A DNA stretch of 64,000 nucleotides from NCBI RefSeq assembly GCF_032854445.1, contig NC_088295.1, forward strand, positions 95,969,805 through 96,033,804, given 5' to 3'. The number at the start of each line of letters is the position of its first letter. Within the stretch, counting starts at the first letter, position 1. Shown piece by piece: positions 10,925 to 21,862 of the stretch. The position numbers were made by a program, and so were the translations under genes. The notes under the pieces are model-generated. The model was not told where the DNA came from. It made no database searches and was given only the letters and a program-made list of their open reading frames with translations. Origin of the DNA: Liolophura sinensis. Taxonomy: Eukaryota; Mollusca; Polyplacophora; Chitonida; Chitonidae.

Positions 10925-13220
10925 AACATGTCCAATTTTCCCGATTGCGATATTAACTGAAAGTGCATTGACTTAGAGACACTAGTCATTCCAAAGAAAA
11001 AGTAAAATAATAATACGGGAGTTTCGAGATGTGCCCTTACTTACAACAAGAACCCAAGAGTTTAAAACGGGTCTGGTTATTGTACAGTGGGTCAAGTGAT
11101 CTAGCGATGCTCTGACGTACCGAGTAATACAGAGCCACAATGACAAATGATATCCAACGGTAGTAGGCTATCAAGGGATCTGTGTCTATCGACTGCAAAA
11201 CATTAGCTTTTACACCATGCCCTTATTAGATATTCAGGATCTACATTCATGGTGTGAAGATGAATGTGCTGTAACAGTGGGTAGAATGAATTTTCTTCTC
11301 ACTCCTGCGAGAGCAAACCTGTAATACTGAACTAATTTGGGTGAATCGGAACAGCGCAGTGGTTTGGTTTGTGTTCGGCAATATTTGACTCCCGAAGAAA
11401 GGAATTCTCTCCACCCCCAACCCCCTCCCTCCATAAAGGAAAAAAACATGATTCGGCCGAATTCAGTCACGCGGGCACGCAACAAACATTGGTTTGATCA
11501 CAGCTCGACTGAATAACGGGAAATGCGACAATTCTGTATCATGCAGCTAAAAAGTGTGAACAGACAACACAAACATAAAAGTAAATAAATATAAAACATA
11601 ATTTGCCCGGTATTTGTGTATTTTGCTTCACAAAAACGGTGTTTTAGGCGGGTATACCCAAAGAGAAGAAAACCTCACGGAGATGCTAAAACACACCGAG
11701 GCAGTACATCACTCCAAAACTGGAACTACTTAGGTGAATCGGTGACGAATTTTCACCACTTCAGAAATGCCCTCATAGACTCGTTACTCGCGGTAAGGCT
11801 TTACGCCACTGTTGGACCGTTTTCCAATTGGATCAGTGGTTTTTCAACCTAGAAGAGTTCAAGATCGTCAAAAGTCACCAAATAGGAGGTAAACACTGGA
11901 GAACTGTGGGTCGACAAGGTTGAATTCGTTGTCAAACTTATATTTGACCCAGATCTTGACTGTGAAATCTAGATTATTGGGATTGAGCATAAAAAAAAAA
12001 ATTAAAAAAAAAACAACAACAAAAACAAAGGTGGAGTCGAGGTTAAGGCCACGCTGCTTGTTGTGACAATTCAGCTGACCCATGGCCTTTGGGTCGACCT
12101 TTTATTTCTGGTCACATAATTCATGAATCAAACAGCCGAATAGGACGCCGTTTACATCGCTATAATAAGGATCGGCTTATAAATATATCACATCGCGTAT
12201 GTTACTGGCAGAAATCAGCCATAAAAAAACGATATAGCAAAATTATGGATACTGTTGAATTATGGGAGCATATGAAGCGGCTTCCGATGGACATAACTAG
12301 GCCCTAGCTACCGGTTTATATGATCAGAAAGCCAGACTGCATAGGTGAATTTTTTTTTGTTTTTTTGGGGGGGTTTTGGTTTTATTTAGTGTGAAAGAAG
12401 AAAAGGTATCTGATATCTGAGTACAGGTGAACGAAATAGCGTGAGTGATTTCCTGATGGTGGTCTAAGAGCTCAGCTCACACTAACCTGCCAATGAACAC
12501 GCTAGGCTAAAAGGTCAGAGAGGTCATGGCGCCGTCTTTTGGATAACCATGTGGGTCGTCTTATAAGCATAAAGGGGCGTAGAAGGCAAATATCCCTGAC
12601 ATGACTACCTGGCTGTACGGTGACGGGTGACTCAAGGGTCCGCTTCTCCATCAGGTAATTAATTCTGATTAATGATCATATGATTAAGGCGAGAAAGTTC
12701 CGAACAGTGTCAATATATAAGTCATTTCGGGCGCTTATAGGCTGTTAGTTGGACCTACATGTACGGTATTAACCACACGTATTTTTGCTCCATTCAGCTA
12801 TAGTGTGGATCGGCCTGTTTCTAGGTCAGATGTTCTTCGTTGCTATAACCCACTGGACCCTGCGTTCCTTGTGAACACAAGTTTATTGTTTTCGTATTTC
12901 CGTGTTGAGGGAGGAAGGATGTGGGAGGGAAGGTGGTGGTGGTTGTTGGGGTGGGGGTGGGTGACGGTGTTGTGGAGGGGCGGGTGTTAGATAGGCCAAT
13001 GTATACATGAAGATCTAAAGCCCAGGCCCGCTTTATTAAGTCACCACAGACGTGATGAACTGCGGGTTACCTGTTCTACCTCCATGGTTAGCTTGAGGCT
13101 GGCCAGAGTTAGGGTAGTTAGGGCAGGTTGTGTGAACTTTCGTTAATGTCTGCTAGCTAAAGAAAACGTGTATATTGTGCTAATTTATAACTGAAAATCT
13201 TTGGTCCCAGTTACGCTGGC
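10925..13220. other. Unassigned sequence with a G-rich tract
   Basis: No gene recognised. Short open frames such as 11616-11852 resemble nothing I know. The plus strand at 12908-12987 is a run of G-tracts (GGGAGGG, GGGGTGGGGGTGGG, GGGGCGGG) with G-quadruplex potential. Confidence 0.45.
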
Positions 13221-13267
13221 GTGTGTGTTCAGTGCATGTTCTGTGTTTTGACAACTGTCACTGCCAT

Positions 13268-13968
13268 ATCCTGGTACGGCTCATATCATGTTGGTACGGC
13301 ACATATCATTTTGGTATGGTACATATCATGTTGGTACAGCACATATCATGTTGGTACAGCACATATCATTTTGGTATGGTACATATCATGTTGGTACGGC
13401 ACATATCATGTTGGTACGGCACATATCATGTTTGTATGGTACATATTGTGTTGGTATGGTACATATCATGTTGGTACGGCACATGTCATGTTGGTACAGC
13501 ACATATGTTGGTATGGTACATGTCATGTTGGTATGGTACATGTCATGTTGGTATGGTGCATATCATGTTGGTACAGCACATATCATGTTGGTACAGTACA
13601 TATGTTGGTATGGCACATATCATTTTGGTATGGTACATATCATGTTGGTACGGCACATATCATGTTGGTACGGCAAATATCATGTTGGTACGGCAAATAT
13701 CATGTTTGTATGGTACATATTGTGTTGGTATGGTACATATCGTGTTGGTACGACACATATCATGTTGGTACGACACATATGTTGGTATGGTACATGTCAT
13801 GTTGGTATGGTACATATCATGTTGGTATGGTACATATCATGTTGGTATGGCACATATCATGTTGGTATGGTACATATCATATTGGTATGGCACATATCAT
13901 GTTGGTATGGCACATATGTTGGTATGGTACATACCATGTTGGTACAGTACATATCATGTTGGTACACA
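13268..13968. repeat. 20-bp minisatellite
   Basis: About 35 copies of ACATATCATGTTGGTACGGC. Positions 15-20 alternate among ACGGC, ACAGC and ATGGT endings. A 17-bp variant lacking CAT recurs several times (near 13501, 13599, 13788 and 13914). Three overlapping plus-strand open frames through it arise only because the unit lacks stops in all phases. Confidence 0.95.
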
Positions 13969-14216
13969 ACCGTTACATTTATTTGCACAGTAGAAAAAGT
14001 ATATTTGCATACGTGATTTAGACCAATCAGTGAAATATTCTAGAGCAGTTTAATCATTAAACCAAAATCAAGTAATTAATTAATAAAGAAATATTAAAAA
14101 GAAACATCAACTCTTTCCAAAACCACAATTATATTGAATGTAAGATTTGTTTTATGATAAAGCTGTCCTTTTTTTTTTATAATTCTTTGACATTGGCGGA
14201 TGTGCCAAATATATAG

Positions 14217-14522
14217 ACATTACCAGGTGTAGTTGCTGGTTATATTACCAGGATACCAGGTGTAGTTGCTGGTTACATTACCAGGATACTAGGTGTAGTT
14301 GCTGGTTATATTACCAGGATACTAGGTGTAGTTGCTGGTTACATTACGAGGATACCAGGTGTAGTTGCTGGTTACATTACCAGGATACTAGGTGTAGTTA
14401 CTGGTTACATTACCAGGATACTAGGTGTAGTTGCTGGTTACATTACCAGGATACCAGGTGTAGTTGCGGATTACATTACCAGGATACTAGGTGTAGTTGC
14501 TGGTTACATTACCAGGATACCA
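14217..14522. repeat. 33-bp minisatellite
   Basis: About nine copies of a 33-bp unit built on AGGTGTAGTTGCTGGTTACA and TTACCAGGATA. It abuts the 70-bp array directly on its right; both units contain an ACCAG word at the joint. Confidence 0.93.
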
Positions 14523-14890
14523 GTACTCTGTATGTGTTTTCACAATGTTCCTGACTCATAATGAACAATTTAACTGTACCCTACCAGGTACAGTACTCTG
14601 TATGTGATTTCACAATGTTCCTGACTCATGGTGAACAACATAACTGTACCCTACCAGTTACAGTACTCTGTGTGTGATTTGACAATGTTCCTGACTCATG
14701 GTGAATAATTTAGCTGTAGCCTACCAGGTACAGTACTCTGTATGTGATTTCACAATGTTCTGTACTGATAGTGAACAATTTAACTGTAGCCTACCAGTTA
14801 CAGTACTCTGTATGTGTTTTTACAATGTTCCTGACTCATGGTGAACAATTTAACTGTAGCCTACCAGTTACAGTACTCTGTATGTGATTT
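14523..14890. repeat. 70-bp minisatellite, left part
   Basis: About five copies of a 70-bp unit containing CAGTACTCTGTATGTGATTT, CACAATGTTCCTGACTCATG and GTGAACAA. The array is interrupted after TGTATGTGATTT by the LINE and continues at 20816. Confidence 0.95.
14879..14890. repeat. Target site duplication, left copy
   Basis: TGTATGTGATTT here is repeated at 20816-20827 on the far side of the LINE. Removing the element plus one copy restores the 70-bp unit in register, so this is a true duplication rather than array periodicity. Confidence 0.9.
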
Positions 14891-15492
14891 CCCCCCGTGG
14901 GGTTTCCGGGGTGATAAGAATAGGACCTCAGCCCTCTAGGCAAGCTTGTCGTAAAAGTCGACTAACCTAGAGCTCTCCTGTGTGAGCCCGGTGAATATAA
15001 TAGGCTCACATCTTCCCGGTTGTGTGAGAGGCAACCGGGGAGCGACCTGTTTGCCGTGGGTTGCGACCCGTAATCTACGAGGACGGGATCCTGGTGGCTG
15101 AGGGCATGTTGGTCTTGCGAGATCCTCACGCCCAACACGCCACTTTGGCCCTTACTTGGAGAGAGACGGGAGGTCGGATGGGCACGGTCCGATCAATCGG
15201 CTTGGTCATGTCTTGCCTCTGCATTGTCCCAGAATTTCTCCATAACACCATTCCTTAAAGAAAACGTTATTTCTGAAACTTCGTTTACGGGACTACGGTT
15301 TGAGGCGGTGGCTCATGGGTCAATCGAGTAGATTGAATTTAACCTTTGGTATAAATCAATCTGTTCGAGTATACCTCATATGGAATCCTTGGTGTCTTTC
15401 CTGCCGGGTATTCCCAGGTTCAGGCATCGCCCTTGTTGGCACTCCGTGGTGGGTGGGGAACATATGGGGTGAATTTATAGTATATATACACC
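14891..15492 (+). promoter_or_regulatory. LINE 5' UTR with presumed internal promoter
   Basis: 602 bp, markedly more GC-rich than the ORFs, starting CCCCCGTGGGGTTTCCGGGG. It has several short inverted repeats (for example CCCGGTTGTG versus GCAACCGGGG near 15016-15040). LINEs of this group carry an internal promoter in the 5' UTR; that role here is inferred from position. TATATATACACC precedes the ORF1 start. Confidence 0.6.
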
Positions 15493-16860
15493 ATGTCTTC
15501 TCTAAACCTCGTAAATAATGTTTCCAATAATAATGTTTCATTAAGGTCTTCCTCTCAACCGACTTCGTCGAGTGCTGATAAGAAGAGGAAGGTTGAGGTT
15601 TTGTCGGACGCACCTGACAATAGACCGGACCGTTGGCCAGCTTTCATTGTACTCTCAACGAAGAGTGAACACCATCCAGCCTCTAAAATTCATCCTTTCA
15701 TGTTGAAAAGGGCTCTTGAGGGCACAGCTGGGACTTTAAAAAATGTCAAAAAATTACGATCCGGGGACATTCTGATCGAATGTTTCTGGAAACAACAATC
15801 GCTAAATTTACTTTCACTGAAGAAAATTACTAATATACCTGTATATACGTCCCCTCACAATTCCCTGAACAGCTGTCAGGGAATAATACGTGACCGGGAT
15901 CAGGATATAATAGACTTATCGGAAGAAAAAATCTGTAGAGAACTAAATTCACAAGGTGTTACCAGAGTTAAACGCTTCACCACGAAGAAATCTGGTACCA
16001 TCCTAAAATTAAACACGTATCTTTTGACCTTTAATAGTACCTCTCTTCCGTCCCATATCTATCCGTATAGGGTTAATGTAGACTTATATATTCCCAATCC
16101 AACACGTTGTTTTAATTGTCAAAAGTTCGGTCACGGCAAAGGCCAATGTCAAAATAAACTTATTTGTTTCAGATGCGGCAGTGAAGGTCATGACGGTTTC
16201 AACTGCAGCAACACAGTTAAGTGTTGCAACTGCAGTGGAGATCACATGGCCTCCTCTAGGGACTGTCCGCTTTTCCTTAAAGAAAAACAAATCATTAACC
16301 TAAAAATTAAAAACAATATATCATATCAGGAGGCCCGGAAATTGGTCTCACTCTCTAGTACTTCTCTACAGACTTCGTTTGCCAATGTGGTCAAGCGAGT
16401 AGCATCTGTTGCTACTCAGACCTCGTTAACTTGGCCCATTGGAAACGACAAACCTACTCCTATTTCTGTGCAACTTCCGGCTCAACCAGTCTTTAATTCA
16501 TCCTCAACCCAGACTACTTCAACACAACAGATAAAAACAGTAAACAGTATAGAAAAACTTGATAAACCTGATCCCAGTCTCCCTAAAAACAATGAGAAAA
16601 GCAAGTCCGGCAACAAACCCCAAAATAATAATAAACCTAATAAACCTAGTGGTCCCACAGAGCGTCCCTCTAAGGCCACTAGGGACCCTGTTCAAACTTT
16701 TAACAAGTTTGGATTGTTGGAGGACGTTGGTCCTTCAGCCTCAGATGCGGAGGTGATGGATACATCACCCGCACGAGGGAGATCTAACAGCCGATCTCCA
16801 CAGAAGGGTCGTCCGCGGTCCAAACATAAAGATAAATCCCCCATACGCCTCCCTCCATAA
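15493..16860 (+). CDS. LINE ORF1, zinc-knuckle nucleic-acid-binding protein
   Basis: 455-residue protein, intact. ORF1 proteins of this group coat the element RNA and act as chaperones during target-primed reverse transcription. Residues about 40-195 form a basic N-terminal region (RRM-like position). Three CCHC knuckles follow at about 205-265: CFNCQKFGHGKGQC, CFRCGSEGHDGFNC and CCNCSGDHMASSRDC. The C-terminal third is low-complexity, rich in N, K, P and S, ending in a basic RS-like stretch. The start is in strong context (ACACCATGT). Its TAA overlaps the ORF2 start as TAATG (16858-16862), suggesting termination-reinitiation coupling. Confidence 0.92.
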   Translation: MSSLNLVNNVSNNNVSLRSSSQPTSSSADKKRKVEVLSDAPDNRPDRWPAFIVLSTKSEHHPASKIHPFMLKRALEGTAGTLKNVKKLRSGDILIECFWKQQSLNLLSLKKITNIPVYTSPHNSLNSCQGIIRDRDQDIIDLSEEKICRELNSQGVTRVKRFTTKKSGTILKLNTYLLTFNSTSLPSHIYPYRVNVDLYIPNPTRCFNCQKFGHGKGQCQNKLICFRCGSEGHDGFNCSNTVKCCNCSGDHMASSRDCPLFLKEKQIINLKIKNNISYQEARKLVSLSSTSLQTSFANVVKRVASVATQTSLTWPIGNDKPTPISVQLPAQPVFNSSSTQTTSTQQIKTVNSIEKLDKPDPSLPKNNEKSKSGNKPQNNNKPNKPSGPTERPSKATRDPVQTFNKFGLLEDVGPSASDAEVMDTSPARGRSNSRSPQKGRPRSKHKDKSPIRLPP

Positions 16861-19800
16861 TGTCTTCTTTAGACAAAATTATACAGTGGAATTGTCGAGG
16901 TCTTAAGGTAAATTTTATTGAATAACACAGCTAGTTCAATTACTAAATCCTATTGCCCTTTGTCTTCAGGAAACTCACCTGAAGACATCTGACAAAGATA
17001 AAATAAATCTTAAAAATTATTCTTTATACAGTACTTATTCAAATGAAGAAGAGCGAGCTGCAGGCGGCTCCTCGATCTTTATCAATAACAATATTATTCA
17101 CAGCCCTGTTGCTCTGGATACAGAGCTTCAGGCTGTGGCCGTTCGTGTTTCACTATGTGAAACACTCACATTATGTTCAGTGTATGTTCCTCCTAGCGTT
17201 TCTTTGTCGGCTTTCCAGTTACATAATTTAAAAGAACAATTGCCAAAACCTTTTATAATAATGGGAGATTTTAATTCCCATAACCCCCTATGGGGCAGTA
17301 ATAACATAAATAATAAGGGCAAGATAGTTGAAGACTTCTTATCGAAGGAGGAACTGTGTTATTTCAATGATGGTTCTAATACCTTTTTACATCCAGGTAA
17401 TGGCACTTATTCTGCTATCGATCTCACTCTCACAGATCCATCACTTCTCTCGGATTTTTCTTGGAAGGTGCATGACAATCTTTGTGGTAGTGACCATTTT
17501 CCTATTATCCTAGAGCATATCACTTCTAATTCTTTAGAACGTGTAGCTAGGTGGAAATTCGATAAAGCAGATTGGATCGCATTCGAGATGTTCTGTGAGG
17601 CTGATATCACTCCAGAGACTCTCAATGCAGCAAATGATCCAATATTAAAATTTAACGAGCTTGTTTTACGAGCTGCCGATAGAACTATACCTAAAACCTC
17701 GACAAATCTCAAATCCAAAAGCAAACCCTGGTATGATAAGGACTGTCGCAAAGCCATTAAGGACCGCAAAAAGGCCGAGCGAAACTTTAATATTTGTCCT
17801 ACTGATAACAACTTAAACCAGGTTCGTATTTTTAGAGCTAAGGCTCGCCGATTACTCAAATCCAAGAGACGATCTTGTTGGCGGAACTTTGTTTCAGGCA
17901 TTACGTCAAAAAACACCCATGCGTAAGGTCTGGAACATGGTTCAGAAACTTAAGGGCAAAAATAATAAAGCAAATGTTCAGCATTTAAAGGATGGAGATA
18001 ATATATTAACTTCTCCACCCGATATAGCTAATAAACTAGCTGAAACAATCTCAAAGAAATCTTCTTCTAAGAACTATACTAAAGAATTCCAGCATATTAA
18101 AAACCAGAAGGAGAAAATTAAATTGCCCTTTTCTTCTAAAAATTTAGAAGATTATAATCGTCCATTTAATATCAAGGAACTTAAAACTGCATTAAAAAAG
18201 GCCCACGATACTGCTTGTGGTCCTGTTAATGTATATTATAAGTTTCTGAACCATTTACCACCTGAGCCACTGGAGACTCTCTTGGACTTGATTAATGATA
18301 TTTGGATAACTGGTAATTTTCCACCATCATGGAGGGAGGCGTGTATTATCCCGGTTCCCAAACCGGGTAAGGATCATAATGATCCAAATAATTATCGTCC
18401 CATAGCTCTTACCAGCTGTGTCTGTAAGACTATGGAACGGATGATTAATGATAGACTTGTTTGGTTTCTTGAAACCAACAAGTTACTCTCTAATATTCAA
18501 TGTGGTTTTCGGCAAGGTAGATCTACCATGGATCACCTTGTTCGATTCGAAACTTTTATTCGTAATGGTTTTGTTAATAATGAACATGTGGGGTCCATAT
18601 TTTTTGACCTTGAAAAGGCCTACGACACCACATGGAAATATGGTATTTTAAAAGACCTCGCGGATATGGGTCTTAAAGGTTGCTTACCTTTATTTATATC
18701 TCAATTTTTATCTGATCGTCAGTTTAAGGTACGGGTTGGGTCCACTCTTTCTGACTCTTTTGAGCAAGAAATGGGTGTACCCCAGGGCAGCATTCTATCA
18801 CCAACTCTGTTCAGCATAAAAATAAATAGACTAGCAAAAACATTAACATCTGGCACAGAGGGTTCTTTATACGTGGATGATTTCCTTATATGCTACCGAG
18901 CTAAGAATATGAATAATATCGAACGTCAGTTGCAGCTTTGTCTCAATAAAATCGAGAAATGGGCAACTGAAAATGGTTTTAGATTTTCAACGTCTAAAAC
19001 CGTAGGTATGCATTTTTGTAATAAACGGAAACTTCATCTTGACCCTGAGCTTAATTTTTGTGGTGAACAGGTTAAAATTGTTGGAGAAACAAAATTTTTA
19101 GTTATAATATTTGATAGTAAGCTATCTTTTATACCTCATATCAAAATGCTTAAAGCTAAATGTACAAAGGCTCTCGATATAATTAAGGTCGTGTCTAGCA
19201 CCGATTGGGGTGCTGACCGATCAGTTTTACTTAATTTATATTGTTCTCTGGTGAGGTCTAAATTGGACTATGGATCCATCATTTACGGTTCCGCTAGGAA
19301 GTCGTATATTAAAATGTTGGATCCTGTTCATCACCAAGGTTTGAGGCTCAGCCTTGGTGCTTTTAGAACCTCACCAGTAGAAAGTTTATACGTGGAGGCA
19401 AATGAGCCTTCCTTATACAACCGACGTATTAAACTTAGTCTTCAATATGCTACAAAGCTTAAAGCACATCCAACAAACCCTGCCTACGACTGTGTTTTCA
19501 ATCCATTATATGTAGACAAATATATTAAATGTCCTAACAAGATCCCTTCGTTCGGTCTTCGCATACGGGACCATATTGTGGGTGCTAACATCAAGCTGGA
19601 GGATATACCTCCGATATCTTTTCCAGAGTCTCCTCCATGGCTTCTCCCACAAACTAAACTAATATTTGATCTACATAAATATAATCAATCCAATACAAAT
19701 CCTCTTATAATTCAGCAAGGTTTTGCTGAAATCAAGGCTGATTATATGGACTATAAATTTATATATACTGACGGGTCAAAGGATGGGGACAGGGTTGCGG

Positions 19801-20576
19801 CTGCCGCTGTCTTAGAGCAGCGGGTCACTTCTCTTCGTCTGCCACCTTCATCTTCTATCTTTTCTGCAGAGGCCAGAGCTATACTCCTGGCCTTATCATA
19901 TGTTTCCTCTGGGCATGTCCAGAGGGCAGTGATATGCAGCGACTCGCTGTCTTGCCTTTTGGCAATTCAGAATAATAAATTTAAAAATTCATTGATACTT
20001 GAGATAATAACTAAACACCGAAAATTAATTAAAGGAGGTAAAGATATTATATTCTGTTGGATACCAAGTCACACTGGTATCCATGGAAACACAGTCGTGG
20101 ACAGGGAAGCGAAAGCTGCCCTGTATAACCCTGTATCTCGGGTTAAAATCCCTTATGCTGACGTGAAGTCTAATATTCTTAAATATATTCGTCGCCTTTG
20201 GCAGGGTGAATGGGACTTGCAGATCCAGAATAAACTGCATGCCATTCATCCTGTCATTGGCTACAATGCCTATACTTGTCTAATGTCTCGTAGAGACCAA
20301 GTAGTTTTAACAAGGTGTCGTATTGGGCATTCTCATCTGACACACAATTTCATCTTGGATGGTAGCAGTGCTCCCGAGTGTGTTGGATGTGATGCTCAAT
20401 ATGGCATCAAACATATTTTGGTTGACTGTGTGGACTTTGCCCATGTTCGGCAAAGGTTCTACACGGTCAACTCTATATATGATTTATTTGACAGCATCGC
20501 TGGCGATGTTGTCATAAATTATTTGCCATTGGCATTTATCATAAAATATAAATTTTATTGTCATAAATATCTGTAG
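16860..20576 (+). pseudogene. LINE ORF2 (endonuclease, reverse transcriptase, RNase H) with two frameshifts
   Basis: ORF2 opens at the overlapping TAATG as MSSLDKIIQWNCRGLK, the endonuclease N-terminus. Near 16919 the frame slips (one base lost) and resumes with QETHLK (about 16967), GDFNSHNPLWG (17264) and GSDHFP (about 17485). A second slip lies in an A run near 17910 (one extra A), after which the frame is open to 20576. Reverse transcriptase motifs follow: FFDLEKAYDTTW (18600), GVPQGSILSPTLF (about 18775) and YVDD (18870), where YADD is commoner. RNase H shows YTDGSK (about 19765), SAEARA, CSDSLS and PSHTGIHGN with a final VDREAK. A cysteine-histidine motif (CVGCDAQYGIKHILVDC) closes the protein. 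No other defects are seen. Confidence 0.9.
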
Positions 20577-20815
20577 ATAAACAGTTATATACATATAGAT
20601 TTATACATGTAATATATAACTCTGGTTTTTGAGTTTTAACTCTTATTTTTCTTTTATACGATTTTAAACATGTCTGTACTTTTTGTTTTACTTTTGATGT
20701 TCAAATTATCATATCGAAAACCTTAACCGTCTCGCGTTTTCACCTTGTTCTCGCCACGATATGGCTGAAATATTGCCGATGTGGCGTTAAGCCATAATCA
20801 TTCATTCATTCATTC
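20577..20815 (+). other. LINE 3' UTR and (ATTC)n tail
   Basis: 239 bp after the ORF2 stop. The last 60 bases contain GGCTGAAATATTGCC (20763-20777) and GGCGTTAAGCC, followed by about four ATTC repeats (20799-20815). This tail is the presumed recognition signal for the element's own reverse transcriptase and is shared in part with the SINEs of this window. Confidence 0.8.
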
Positions 20816-21862
20816 TGTATGTGATTTCAAAATGTTCCTGACTCATGGTGAACAATTTAACTGTAGCCTACCAGTTACAGTACTGCGTATGTGTTTTTAC
20901 AATGTTCCGTACTTATGGTGAACAATTTAACTGTAGCGTACCAGTTACAGTACTCTGTATGTGATTTCACAATGTTCCTAACTCATGGTGAACAACATAA
21001 CTGTAGCCTCACCAGTTACAGTACTCTATATGTGATTTGACAATGTTCTTGACTCATGGTGAACAATTTAACTGTAGCCTACCAGGTACAGTACTCTGTG
21101 TGTGATTTGACAATGTTCCTGACTCATTGTGAACAACATAACTGTAGCCCACCAGTTACAGTACTCTGTGTGATTTGACAATGTTCCTGACTCATGGTGA
21201 ACAATTTAACTGTAGCCTACCAGGTACAGTACTCTGTATGTGATTTGACAATGTTCCCTATTGATAGTGAACAATTTAACTGTAGCTTACCAGGTACAGT
21301 ACTCTGTGTGTGTTTTCACAATGTTCCTGACTCATAATGAACAATTTAACTGTAGCCTACCAGGTACAGTACTCTGTATGTGATTTGACATTGTTCCTGA
21401 CTCATAATGAACAATTTAACTGTAGCCTACCAAGTACAGTACTCTGTATGTGATTTGACAATGTTCCTGACTCATAATGAAGAATTTAACTGTAGCCTAC
21501 CATGTACAGTACTCTGTGTGTGATTTGACAATGTTCCTGACTCATAATGAAGAATTTAACTGTACCCTACCAGGTACAGTACTCTGTATGTGATTTGACA
21601 ATGTTCCTGACTCATGGTGAACAACATAAATGTAACCTACCAGTTACAGTACTCTGTATGTGTTTTCACAATGTTCCTGACTCATGGTGAACAACATAAC
21701 TGTAGCCTACCAGGTACAGTACTCTGTTTGTGTTTTCACAATGTTCCTGACTCATAATGAACAATTTATCTGTAGCCCACCAGGTACAGTACTCTGTTTG
21801 TGTTTTCACAATGTTCCTGACTCATGGTGAACAATTTATCTGTAGCCTGCCAGGTACAGCTT
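20816..21862. repeat. 70-bp minisatellite, right part
   Basis: About 15 copies of the same 70-bp unit as 14523-14890, in the same orientation and register. It begins with the right copy of the LINE target duplication (20816-20827). Typical variants are CTCATGG versus CTCATAA and AACAATTTAAC versus AACAACATAAC. Confidence 0.95.

Larger units (their letters stand above)
14891..20815 (+). mobile_element. Full-length non-LTR retrotransposon, I superfamily (I/Nimb-like)
   Basis: A 5925-bp element with a GC-rich 5' UTR (14891-15492), ORF1 with three zinc knuckles, ORF2 with apurinic endonuclease, reverse transcriptase and RNase H, a 239-bp 3' UTR and an (ATTC)n tail. The RNase H domain and simple-repeat tail place it in the I superfamily; the Nimb or I clade is my best guess. 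A 12-bp target duplication flanks it inside the 70-bp minisatellite. ORF2 carries two single-base frameshifts, so this copy is probably inactive unless they are sequencing errors. Confidence 0.93.

Noticed and set aside
11616-11852. 78-codon ORF
   Set aside because: No recognisable domain, splice context or repeat; length is within chance for AT-moderate DNA.
13221-14021. Three overlapping ORFs of 242-266 codons
   Set aside because: All three frames of a 20-bp array are open, as expected for a unit without stops.
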